From: Rhizobiales bacterium 65-79
Lineage (GTDB): Bacteria > Pseudomonadota > Alphaproteobacteria > Rhizobiales > Rhizobiaceae
Reading direction: 5' to 3'
Assembly: GCA_001896885.1 (NCBI GenBank)
Contig: MKRJ01000036.1
Coordinates: 1-64,000, forward strand
DNA: 64,000 nucleotides
Below the pieces are notes generated by a model, which saw only the letters and a list, made by a program, of their open reading frames with translations, did not search any database and was not told the origin of the DNA. The translations under genes were made by a program, and so were the position numbers. Of this stretch, positions 54,247 through 62,365 are shown piece by piece (the first letter of the stretch is position 1; each line of letters starts with the position of its first letter).

Positions 54247-54621
54247 ATGATGAATGCGCGCATCGCGGCTTCGGCCGCGGCAATCATGATAGCGGCCGCG
54301 CTCGCGGGGTGCCAGTCCGCCCCTGACCGGCCGGCGCCGGTCAACATGCCGACATCGCCGGTGGACGGGGAATGGATGGGGACCGACGGCGTCGCCATCT
54401 CCTCGCTTTATGGCGGCCACTTCCAGTCGCGCTCGGTGCAGACCGGCGAGACGCTGACGGAGGGCACCTACAAGTTCCGCGACCAGAATACGATCGACCT
54501 GAGCTTCTACTCGATGAAGACCAAGCAGCAGACGTCTGCGGCCTGCCTTCTGGCGGCGCCGGACCGGATGAACTGCACGCTCGGCAACGGCACCCAGTTC
54601 GTTCTCACGCGGCACTCGTAA
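54247..54621 (+). CDS. Omp10-like outer-membrane lipoprotein
   Basis: A 124-residue lipoprotein: signal peptide with lipobox LAGC (Cys about residue 20), then a small beta-rich domain with DGEWMGTDGVAISSLYGGHF, RSVQTGETLTEGTYKF and NCTLGNGTQFVLTR. It matches Brucella Omp10, a lipoprotein of the Omp10/MliC-like group (protease-inhibitor/lysozyme-inhibitor fold). AGGAGAGG at 54231 suits ATG 54247 or 54250; the open frame upstream adds no signal. Confidence 0.85.
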   Translation: MMNARIAASAAAIMIAAALAGCQSAPDRPAPVNMPTSPVDGEWMGTDGVAISSLYGGHFQSRSVQTGETLTEGTYKFRDQNTIDLSFYSMKTKQQTSAACLLAAPDRMNCTLGNGTQFVLTRHS

Positions 54622-54708
54622 GAGTCCTCGGGGCTCGTCGGTCCTCCGGGCTTTCGCGCTTGCGGCGTCCGACGGCTCTTGCCATAACGCTCCCTTCGGG
54701 AGGAGCGC

Positions 54709-55962
54709 ATGCGCGCATTTTTCGACCGCCTGGAGACGCGTGACCCGGCCGAGCGCGAAGCGCAGCAATTCGCGCGTCTTCCCGCCTTTCTGCGCCAGGC
54801 GTTTGCCGTCGCCCCTGGCCTCCGGCGATGGCTCGACGGCGTCGATCCGGACGCCGTGACGGATCGCGAGGCGCTCGCGCGCCTGCCGGTGCTGCGCAAG
54901 GCCGAACTGATGGAGATGCAGGCCGGCGAGCCGCCCTTCGGCGGCTTCGCCGACCCGTCGGCGCTTCGCGGCAACCGCATCCACCTTTCGCCCGGCCCGA
55001 TCTGGGAGCCGGGCGGGTTGGGCGACGACCCCTCGGAGGGCGCACGCGCCTTCTTCGCCGCCGGTGCGCGGCCCGGCGACATCGTCCACAACGCTTTCGC
55101 CTATCACATGACGCCCGGCGGCTTCATGCTCGACAGCGGCGCACGGGCGCTCGGCTGCACCGTCTTCGCCGCGGGAACCGGCAATACCGAGATGCAGGTC
55201 GAAGCCGCTTCCGTGCTGCGCCCGGCCGTCTATTGCGGCACGCCGGATTTCCTGAAAATCATGCTCGACCGCGCGGCCGAGATGGGCAAGGATCTTTCCT
55301 CCTTCCGCCGCGGCCTCGTTTCGGCCGGCGCGCTCTATCCGTCGCTGCGCGCGGAATACGCCTCGCGCGACGTGAAGGTGCTGCAATGCTACGCCACCGC
55401 CGAATGCGGAGTGATCGCCTACGAGACGGCTTCGCGGAACGGCGGACCAAACCCCGGAATGGTTCTGAACGAGCATGTGATCGTCGAGATCGTTCGGCCC
55501 GGCACCGGCGAGCCCGTTCCCGACGGCGAGGTGGGTGAGGTCGTGGTGACCACTTTCAACGCCGCCTATCCGCTGGTCCGGCTCGGCACCGGCGACCTGT
55601 CCGCGATCCTGGCCGGCGCCTCACCCTGCGGCCGGACCAATCGCCGGATCAACGGCTGGATGGGCCGCGCCGACCAGCGCACCAAGGTCAAGGGCATGTT
55701 CGTCGATCCGAGGCAGGTCGCGGAAGTGGCGCGCCACCACCCTGCGATCGCCAGGGCGCGGCTCGTCGTGACACGCGACTCCGACATGGACGCGATGGCG
55801 CTCCTCGTCGAAGCGGCCGCCGGCGCCTCGCTGGATGAGATGGCGGTCGAGGCGACGCTGCGTGAAATCACCAAGCTCGCCGGTAAGGTCGTGCGGGCCG
55901 GGCCGGGGACGCTCCCCAACGACGGCAAGGTGATCGCCGACGAACGGGATTATTCGAAATAG
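54709..55962 (+). CDS. PaaK-like adenylate-forming protein with altered P-loop
   Basis: A 417-residue relative of phenylacetate-CoA ligase. The fold is recognisable from GARPGDIVHNAFAYHM (about 123-138), VYCGTPDFLKIML, ATAECGVIAYET (about 227-238) and YPLVRLGTGDLSAI. The SSGTTGKP-type phosphate loop, essential for ATP binding in this family, is replaced here by LSPGPIWEPGG, so the usual chemistry is doubtful. It may act on another nucleotide or be non-catalytic. No partner gene is evident. Confidence 0.78.
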   Translation: MRAFFDRLETRDPAEREAQQFARLPAFLRQAFAVAPGLRRWLDGVDPDAVTDREALARLPVLRKAELMEMQAGEPPFGGFADPSALRGNRIHLSPGPIWEPGGLGDDPSEGARAFFAAGARPGDIVHNAFAYHMTPGGFMLDSGARALGCTVFAAGTGNTEMQVEAASVLRPAVYCGTPDFLKIMLDRAAEMGKDLSSFRRGLVSAGALYPSLRAEYASRDVKVLQCYATAECGVIAYETASRNGGPNPGMVLNEHVIVEIVRPGTGEPVPDGEVGEVVVTTFNAAYPLVRLGTGDLSAILAGASPCGRTNRRINGWMGRADQRTKVKGMFVDPRQVAEVARHHPAIARARLVVTRDSDMDAMALLVEAAAGASLDEMAVEATLREITKLAGKVVRAGPGTLPNDGKVIADERDYSK

Positions 55963-56010
55963 CCGGATGGGCATGAGGAGAGGACACGACAGCCTATGGA
56001 AAGGGAGAAC

Positions 56011-58098
56011 ATGCCGATGAGGAAAATCGTCCTTCCGCTCGTGCTTTCGGCGGCGACGCTCTGCTTCTCGGCGCCGGCGGCCCTTGCCGACTACACGCTG
56101 ACCATCCTGCATTTCAACGACTGGCACAGCCGCATCGAGCCGATCAACAAATACGAAGCGACCTGCTCGGCCGAGGATGATGCCAAGGGCGCCTGCATCG
56201 GCGGGGCGGCGCGGCTGAAGACGGCCATCGATCAGGAACGGAAGAAGCTTGCCGGTCAGAACGTCATCCTTCTCGACGCCGGCGACAATTTCCAGGGCTC
56301 GCTCTTCTACACGACATACAAGGGAGCGGTCGAAGCCGAGTTCACGAACCTGTTCAAGGTCGACGCGATGACCGTCGGCAATCACGAATTCGACGGCGGC
56401 GAGGCCGGCCTTGCCGCTTTCCTGGACAAGGTGCATTTCCCGGTGGTCAGCGCCAACATCGCCGCGGGCCGCAATGCGAAGATCGGCGACCGCATCAAGC
56501 CCTACACCGTTCTCGACGTCGGCGGCCAGAAGATCGGCATCGTCGGCGCCATCACCAACGATGCCGACGTCATCTCCTCGCCCGGACCGGACGTGCTCAT
56601 CACCAATGACGTCGCCGGCGTGACGGCCGCGGTGGCGGAACTGCAGAGACAGGGCGTCGACAAGATCATCGCGCTCACCCATGTCGGCTACCAGCGCGAT
56701 CTCTCGGCGATCGCGAAAATCCCCGGCGTCGATGTGGTCGTGGGCGGCCATTCGCACACGCTGCTCTCCAACACCGACAAGAACGCCGCCGGTCCCTATC
56801 CCACCTTCGCCGGCAACCTCGACGGCTACCAGGTGCCGGTCGTCACCGCCGCCTCCTATTCGAAGCTGCTCGGCGAAGTGACGGTGACCTTCGACGACAA
56901 GGGCATCGTCAAGTCCGCCAAGGGCGATCCGATCCCGCTCGACGCCAAGATACCGGAAGACCCGCAGGTCGTCGCACGGGTGAAGGAACTCGCCGGGCCT
57001 ATCCAGCAAGCCATGTCCAAAGTGGTCGCCGAAGCGGCGGCGCCGATCGATGCCGACCGCGTGACCTGCCGCAGCGCGGAATGCGCCATGGGCGACCTCG
57101 TCGCCGACGCCATGCTCGACCGCGCCGCGAAGCAGGGCGTGACCATCGCCATCACCAATGGCGGCGGGCTGCGCGCCTCGATCAGCGCCGGCCCCGTCAC
57201 GGCGGGAGACATCGTGGCGGTGCTGCCGTTCCAGAACACGCTGTCGACTTTCCAGCTATCGGGCAAGGACATCGTCGCGGCGCTGGAAAACGGCGTATCG
57301 CAGGTTTCGGACGGCGCCGGGCGCTTTCCGCAAGTGGCGGGGCTGCGCTTCGGCTTCGACCGCTCCGTCGGGCCCAATTCCGGGCGGATCAAATCGGTCG
57401 AGGTGAAGGCCGGAGATGGCTGGCAGCCGATCGAGCCGGACAAGCTCTATCTCGTCGCCTCCAACAACTACATGCGCGCCGGCGGCGACGGCTACGCCGT
57501 GATCCACGATCACGCGAAGAACGCCTATGATTACGGCCCCGATCTGGCGGATGTATTGACGGCCTATCTCCAGGCGCATCGGCCCTACAAGCCCTATACC
57601 AACGGCCGCATAACGGACGTGACGCCGAAGGTGGTCGATTCCACCAAACCAGCGAAGACGGCCCCGGCCGGAAACGCTTCGCCCACGCCCGCCAACATGC
57701 CCGACCTGCCTGCGGGATCCATGAAGCTCGCCACGGAGCCGCCCTCGGTCGCGGTCGAGAGCGCGGCGCAGCCGGCCAAGCCGGCGGAGACCGGCAAGAT
57801 CGGGATGCCCGACCTGCCGGCCAAGTCCGGAGAGATTGCCACGCAGCCCCCGAAAGTCGAAGCGAGCCAACCGGCCAGCTCTCCGGCCGCGAATGCGGCG
57901 TCGGCGACCGCCGATGCGAAACAGCCTGCCACGCAGCCGGAGGCGACGCATGTCGTGGTCGCGGGCGACAATTTCTGGAAGCTGGCGCGGACGCTCTATG
58001 GCGATCCGGCACTGTGGCCGAAGATTGCCAGGGCGAACCCGGCATTCCGGGCAAAGGCGCTGCCTGTCGGCGCGACGTTGAAGATCCCGGCGAGGTAG
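56011..58098 (+). CDS. Periplasmic 5'-nucleotidase/UDP-sugar hydrolase with LysM
   Basis: A 695-residue secreted protein. Signal peptide about 1-26; metallophosphatase domain with FNDWHSR, DAGDNFQG, VGNHEFDGG and GGHSHT; 5'-nucleotidase C-terminal domain with ITNGGGLRASI and NNYMRAGGDGY. A Pro/Ala linker with two copies of MPDLPA-x3-LATEPP-like units (about 565 and 590 onwards) leads to a LysM domain at the end (GDNFWKLARTLYGDPALWPK). It would cleave extracellular nucleotides or UDP-sugars while bound to peptidoglycan. ATG at 56011 has GGGAG nearby; 55996 and 56017 are alternatives. Confidence 0.88.
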   Translation: MPMRKIVLPLVLSAATLCFSAPAALADYTLTILHFNDWHSRIEPINKYEATCSAEDDAKGACIGGAARLKTAIDQERKKLAGQNVILLDAGDNFQGSLFYTTYKGAVEAEFTNLFKVDAMTVGNHEFDGGEAGLAAFLDKVHFPVVSANIAAGRNAKIGDRIKPYTVLDVGGQKIGIVGAITNDADVISSPGPDVLITNDVAGVTAAVAELQRQGVDKIIALTHVGYQRDLSAIAKIPGVDVVVGGHSHTLLSNTDKNAAGPYPTFAGNLDGYQVPVVTAASYSKLLGEVTVTFDDKGIVKSAKGDPIPLDAKIPEDPQVVARVKELAGPIQQAMSKVVAEAAAPIDADRVTCRSAECAMGDLVADAMLDRAAKQGVTIAITNGGGLRASISAGPVTAGDIVAVLPFQNTLSTFQLSGKDIVAALENGVSQVSDGAGRFPQVAGLRFGFDRSVGPNSGRIKSVEVKAGDGWQPIEPDKLYLVASNNYMRAGGDGYAVIHDHAKNAYDYGPDLADVLTAYLQAHRPYKPYTNGRITDVTPKVVDSTKPAKTAPAGNASPTPANMPDLPAGSMKLATEPPSVAVESAAQPAKPAETGKIGMPDLPAKSGEIATQPPKVEASQPASSPAANAASATADAKQPATQPEATHVVVAGDNFWKLARTLYGDPALWPKIARANPAFRAKALPVGATLKIPAR

Positions 58099-58120
58099 TG
58101 GGCGCATGCCTGCCATCCCG

Positions 58121-58172
58121 TCCTCGCCCCCTTCAGGGGGAGAGGTGCCGAGCGAAGCGAGGCGGAGAGGGG
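58121..58172. repeat. Dispersed rhizobial-type GC repeat
   Basis: TCGCCCCCTTCAGGGGGAGA hairpin followed by GGTGCCGAGCGAAGCGAGG. This pattern is widespread between genes in rhizobial genomes. It lies 23 bases after the nucleotidase stop and could also end transcription. Confidence 0.55.
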
Positions 58173-58326
58173 GAAATTCGAGCTCGGTTGTTGCCGCATC
58201 GAAACAAGACAGGCGAGGTCAAGGAACTCTGCAGCCTGAACCGCTTGCCGTCATGCGGCCAGATGAGGCGTTGCCTTGCCGCGGCGGCGCGCTAGTCTGG
58301 CGAAAACCCGGAGAGCGCCATTGAAC

Positions 58327-59373
58327 ATGTCCCCGCCCCCGCAGAAATCGGCCGGCCTGCTGCAGGCGGGGCGTCCGGCGGCGCGTGCCGCCAAGGTCGG
58401 CGTGCTGCTCGTCAATCTCGGCACGCCGGAAGGCACCGACAAGGCGTCGATGCGGCGCTACCTGGAGGAATTCCTCTCCGACCGGCGCGTCATCGAATGG
58501 CCGCGCGCCATCTGGTATCCGATCCTCTACGGCATCGTCCTCAACACGCGGCCGAAGAAATCAGGCGCGCTTTACGATCAGATCTGGAACCGCGAGCAAA
58601 ACGAGTCTCCCCTGCGGACCATCACCCGCTCGCAGGCGGAAAAATTGGCGGAAACTTTCCGCGGCAATGATTGCATCGTCGTCGACTGGGCGATGCGCTA
58701 CGGCAAGCCGCCCATCGAGGAGGCGACGGACGCCCTCATCGCGCAAGGCTGCGACCGCATCCTCATGCTGCCGCTCTACCCGCAATATTCGGCCGCGACC
58801 ACGGCGACGGTGAACGACAAGTTCTTCGATGCCCTGACGAAGCTCCGCCTCCAGCCGGCGATACGCATCGTCCCGCCCTATCATGACGATCCGGCCTATA
58901 TCGATGCGCTGGCGCGCTCGATCGGGAAGCATCTGGCGACGCTCGATTTCGAGCCGGAAATCGTCATCGCCTCTTATCACGGCATCCCGCAGAGCTATGC
59001 GCGGCGCGGCGATCCCTATCCCGAGCAGTGCCACGAGACGACCAGGCTGCTGCGCCAGCGTCTGGGCTGGAGCGATGAGAGGCTGATCTCCACCTTCCAG
59101 TCCCGCTTCGGGCCGGAGGAATGGCTGCAGCCCTACACCGACAAGACCGTGGAGAAACTGGCGAAGGACGGCGTGAAATCCATCGCCGTCTTCAACCCCG
59201 GCTTCGTCGCGGATTGCCTGGAAACGCTGCAGGAGATCGCCATCGAGGCCGGCCACGCCTTCCGCCACGCCGGCGGCGAGAATTTCTCCCATATCCCCTG
59301 CCTCAACGATTCCGAGGAAGGCATGGCCGTCATCGAAACACTGGTGAGGCGCGAACTGGCGGGCTGGGCGTAG
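58327..59373 (+). CDS. hemH: Ferrochelatase
   Basis: Inserts Fe2+ into protoporphyrin IX, the last step of heme synthesis. The 348-residue protein has the VLLVNLGTPEGTD start, MRYGKPPIEEA, LPLYPQYSAAT, the metal-ligand His in SYHGIPQSYARRGDPY with CHETT, and AVFNPGFVADCLETL (Glu). ATG at 58327 (TTG at 58321 possible) follows the usual disordered lead. Confidence 0.95.
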   Translation: MSPPPQKSAGLLQAGRPAARAAKVGVLLVNLGTPEGTDKASMRRYLEEFLSDRRVIEWPRAIWYPILYGIVLNTRPKKSGALYDQIWNREQNESPLRTITRSQAEKLAETFRGNDCIVVDWAMRYGKPPIEEATDALIAQGCDRILMLPLYPQYSAATTATVNDKFFDALTKLRLQPAIRIVPPYHDDPAYIDALARSIGKHLATLDFEPEIVIASYHGIPQSYARRGDPYPEQCHETTRLLRQRLGWSDERLISTFQSRFGPEEWLQPYTDKTVEKLAKDGVKSIAVFNPGFVADCLETLQEIAIEAGHAFRHAGGENFSHIPCLNDSEEGMAVIETLVRRELAGWA

Positions 59374-59472
59374 CGACGCCCGCCCCGATTGTAAGCGATC
59401 GCATGGTTACATAGATTAGCTCCCGTGGCAGCCGCTGCATCTGCGCGGCGGCGGACAATCGGGGGAATGGGC

Positions 59473-60417
59473 ATGCCGTTCACGGGTTTCGATATCGTCG
59501 TCGCGGTCCTCGTCGTCCTCGTCATCCTGTTCCTGTTCGCGGGCATCAAGACCGTGCCGCAGGGCTTTGCCTACACCGTCGAGCGCTTTGGGCGCTATAC
59601 CAAGACGCTGATGCCCGGCCTCAACCTCATCATGCCCTTCATCGACCGCGTCGGCGCCAGGATGAACATGATGGAGCAGGTGCTCGACGTGCCCTCGCAG
59701 GAAGTCATCACCCGCGACAACGCTACCGTCGGGGTCGACGGCGTCGCCTTCTACCAGATCCTGGATGCGGCGCAGGCGGCCTATCAGGTGTCCGGCCTGC
59801 AGAACGCCATCCTGAACCTGATCATGACCAACATCCGCACCGTCATGGGGTCGATGGACCTCGACGAACTGCTCTCCAATCGCGACGCTATCAACGAACG
59901 CCTGCTGCGCGTCGTCGACGAAGCGGCGCATCCCTGGGGCATCAAGATCACCCGCGTCGAGATCAAGGACATCAATCCGCCGCGCGATCTCGTCGAATCG
60001 ATGGGTCGCCAGATGAAGGCGGAACGCGAGAAGCGCGCCCAGATCCTGGAAGCCGAGGGTCGCAAGCAGGCGCAGGTGCTGGAAGCGGAGGGCCGCAAGG
60101 AGGCCGCCTTCCGTGACGCCGAGGCGCGCGAACGTTCAGCCGAGGCGGAAGCGCGTGCGACGCAGGTCGTCTCCGAGGCGATCGCCAAGGGCGACATGCA
60201 GGCGATCAACTATTTCGTGGCGCAGAAATACACCGAAGCGATCGGCAAGATCGGCGCCTCCGCCAACAACAAGGTGGTGCTGCTGCCGATCGAAGCCTCC
60301 GCCCTGATCGGATCGCTCGGCGGCATCGGCGCCATCGCGCGCGAGGTGTTCGGCAATGGCGATACGAGGCCGCAGCCGCGCGTGCCGGGCCGCCCGCCGC
60401 GCACCGGTCCGGACTAG
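59473..60417 (+). CDS. qmcA: QmcA-type SPFH/stomatin-like membrane protein
   Basis: A 314-residue flotillin/stomatin relative. N-terminal membrane helix about 6-26, SPFH domain about 28-190 ([40 protein letters not shown]), then a long Glu/Ala/Arg coiled coil (about 190-235) and a C-terminal proline-rich end. These proteins form membrane microdomains and pair with NfeD, the next gene. ATG at 59473 has GGGGGA seven bases before it; 59467 is possible. Confidence 0.92.
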   Translation: MPFTGFDIVVAVLVVLVILFLFAGIKTVPQGFAYTVERFGRYTKTLMPGLNLIMPFIDRVGARMNMMEQVLDVPSQEVITRDNATVGVDGVAFYQILDAAQAAYQVSGLQNAILNLIMTNIRTVMGSMDLDELLSNRDAINERLLRVVDEAAHPWGIKITRVEIKDINPPRDLVESMGRQMKAEREKRAQILEAEGRKQAQVLEAEGRKEAAFRDAEARERSAEAEARATQVVSEAIAKGDMQAINYFVAQKYTEAIGKIGASANNKVVLLPIEASALIGSLGGIGAIAREVFGNGDTRPQPRVPGRPPRTGPD

Positions 60418-60423
60418 TGGCCC

Positions 60424-60572
60424 GGTTCCGACATTTGCAGCCGCCTTGCGCAGCGCACTCGGGCAAATGCCGGAATCAAAGGACAACCGGCAAGTTGATG
60501 ATCCTGATGGAGCTTTGAATTTGACATTCGAACAGCACGGATGACGCAACTCGGAATCCAAATGTCAAATTC
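60424..60572. repeat. Nested inverted repeats between qmcA and nfeD
   Basis: GGTTCCGACATTTGC (60424-60438) pairs with GCAAATGCCGGAATC (60463-60477) at 13 of 15; GAATTTGACATT (60517-60528) pairs perfectly with AATGTCAAATTC (60561-60572). Two large hairpins in a 192-base gap inside an otherwise co-directional pair. Confidence 0.65.
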
Positions 60573-60609
60573 GCCCCACCGGGGTTCCGCCTAACCGAAG
60601 GGAACGGCC

Positions 60610-61068
60610 GTGATCTCACCGCTCATCCACCAACTCGGCCCCTGGAACTGGATCATCCTCGGCTGCGTGCTTCTGGTGATGGAAATCCTCCTCCCCGGCG
60701 TCTTCCTCCTGTGGATCGGCATCGCGGCGCTTCTCGTCGGCGCGCTGTCGCTGCAACTGTGGGGGTTCGTCTCGTGGAGCTGGGAAATCCAGGTCCTGGT
60801 TTTCCTGGCACTGTCGGTGGTCTCCGCCCTGATCGGCCGGCAGATCATGGCGCGGACCGGTGGCGACAGCGACCAGCCGCTTCTCAACCGGCGCCGCGAG
60901 CAGCTGATCGGGCGAACGGCCGTGCTGACCGAGCCGATCGCCGAAGGCCATGGCCGCATCCGTATCGGCGACACGTCGTGGCGGGTGTGCGGCCCCGACC
61001 TGCCGGTCGGCGCGCGCGTCCGCGTCAAGGCGGTCGAGAACGCCGAGCTGGTGGTGGAAGCGGTCTGA
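60610..61068 (+). CDS. NfeD-like membrane protein
   Basis: A 152-residue short NfeD: about three membrane helices (about 14-78) then a soluble OB-fold domain (about 90-150, LIGRTAVLTEPIAEGHGRIRIGD, GARVRVKAV). It acts with SPFH proteins in membrane organisation, which fits its place after qmcA. The start is GTG at 60610 with GGGAACGG before it. Confidence 0.9.
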   Translation: MISPLIHQLGPWNWIILGCVLLVMEILLPGVFLLWIGIAALLVGALSLQLWGFVSWSWEIQVLVFLALSVVSALIGRQIMARTGGDSDQPLLNRRREQLIGRTAVLTEPIAEGHGRIRIGDTSWRVCGPDLPVGARVRVKAVENAELVVEAV

Positions 61069-61098
61069 ACGTCTTCCCAAGGGCGCGCCGGTTTCAAA

Positions 61099-61162
61099 CC
61101 CTCGGCCTGTCGGCTGAGGCACCTTCCCCTCGGCAGGGAAGGAAAGACCGCGCTGCCGAGGG
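61099..61162. terminator. Nested hairpins between convergent nfeD and kdsD
   Basis: CCCTCGGC (61099-61106) pairs with GCCGAGGG (61155-61162), enclosing CCTTCCC/GGGAAGG (61122-61128 with 61136-61142). No T-tract; a bidirectional stop or a dispersed repeat. Confidence 0.4.
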
Positions 61163-61212
61163 CGGCGGACATGGTGAGCCAGTCTTGCCGGAGGGAGTCC
61201 TTGGAGAGACCG

Positions 61213-62235
61213 TCAGGCGGCGCCGATGCGCAAGAGGTCGTGCAGGTGAACGATGCCGACCGGCCTGTTGCCTTCCGTGACGACCAGCGCCGTGATGGCC
61301 GAGGAATTGACGATCTGGAGCGCCGTCGCCGCCAGCGTGTCGGGTCCGACCGTCTTGGGCTCGCGCGTCATCACCTGGTCCACCGTCATCGACAGCAGGT
61401 CGCCTTCGACATGCCGACGCAGATCGCCGTCGGTGATGATGCCGGCGAGCGTTCCGTCGGCACCGATGATGCCGACGCAGCCGAACCCCTTGCGCGATAT
61501 CTCGAGGATCGCCTCGCGCATTCCCGTGCCCGAAGCCGCGAGCGGCAGCCGTTCGCCCGTGTGCATGATCGCGCCGACCTTCATGAGGTTGGCGCCGAGC
61601 CGTCCGCCGGGATGGAAGGTGTGGAAATGATCGGCGGTGAAGCCCCGCGCCTCCAGGAGCGCGATGGCGAGCGCGTCGCCGATGACGAGTTGCATGAGCG
61701 TCGATGTCGTCGGGGCCAGCCCGTGCGGGCAGGCTTCCGGCGCCCGCGGGAGAAGCAGCACGATGTCCGATTCGCGCGCCAGCGCTGATTTGGCGCCGGC
61801 CGTCACCGCGATCAGCGGGATGGAGAAACGCCGGGAATAGGCGATGATGCCGTTCAGTTCGACGGTCTCTCCCGACCAGGACATGGCGATGATGACGTCG
61901 TCGCGGGCGATCATGCCGAGATCGCCGTGATTGGCTTCCGCCGGATGCACGAAGAAGGCGGGCGTTCCGGTCGAAGCGAGCGTGGCCGCAAGCTTCGAGC
62001 CGATATGGCCGCTCTTGCCGACGCCGGTGACGATCACCCTTCCGGTGATGCCGGCGATGCGTTCGACCGCTTCCGCGAACGGCTCCGCCAGCCCGTCGTC
62101 GAGGGCGGAAGCGAGCGCCACGATCCCGGCCTGCTCGGTACTTACCGTCCTTGCCGCGGAGAGAATGGCGGCGTGCTTGTCGTGGACTTTCAGCATGGCT
62201 CGTCCGTTCATGGCCTGCTCTATCCGCTTCCGCAC
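61213..62235 (-). CDS. kdsD: Arabinose-5-phosphate isomerase
   Basis: Converts ribulose-5-phosphate to arabinose-5-phosphate, the first step to KDO for lipopolysaccharide. The 340-residue protein has an N-terminal SIS domain (about 55-190, TGVGKSGHIGSKLAATLAST, MSWSGETVELN, TTSTLMQLVIGDALA) and two CBS domains (about 215-335, GIITDGDLRRH). The metal/active-site His is in FHTFHPGGRLGANL. It converges on nfeD and is divergent from the last gene. Confidence 0.93.
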   Translation of the reverse strand: MRKRIEQAMNGRAMLKVHDKHAAILSAARTVSTEQAGIVALASALDDGLAEPFAEAVERIAGITGRVIVTGVGKSGHIGSKLAATLASTGTPAFFVHPAEANHGDLGMIARDDVIIAMSWSGETVELNGIIAYSRRFSIPLIAVTAGAKSALARESDIVLLLPRAPEACPHGLAPTTSTLMQLVIGDALAIALLEARGFTADHFHTFHPGGRLGANLMKVGAIMHTGERLPLAASGTGMREAILEISRKGFGCVGIIGADGTLAGIITDGDLRRHVEGDLLSMTVDQVMTREPKTVGPDTLAATALQIVNSSAITALVVTEGNRPVGIVHLHDLLRIGAA

Positions 62236-62365
62236 GGCCTGTCCAACGTGGAATGTATGAGTCGCGGCTCGTTGCCAAGCGCCGCTTCAACGCTCCATTA
62301 ACCATCCGCTTTTACGGTTCGGTAAAGTTTCGCGCTTCCCGCGAAACGGGCTGCCGGGAACCACG

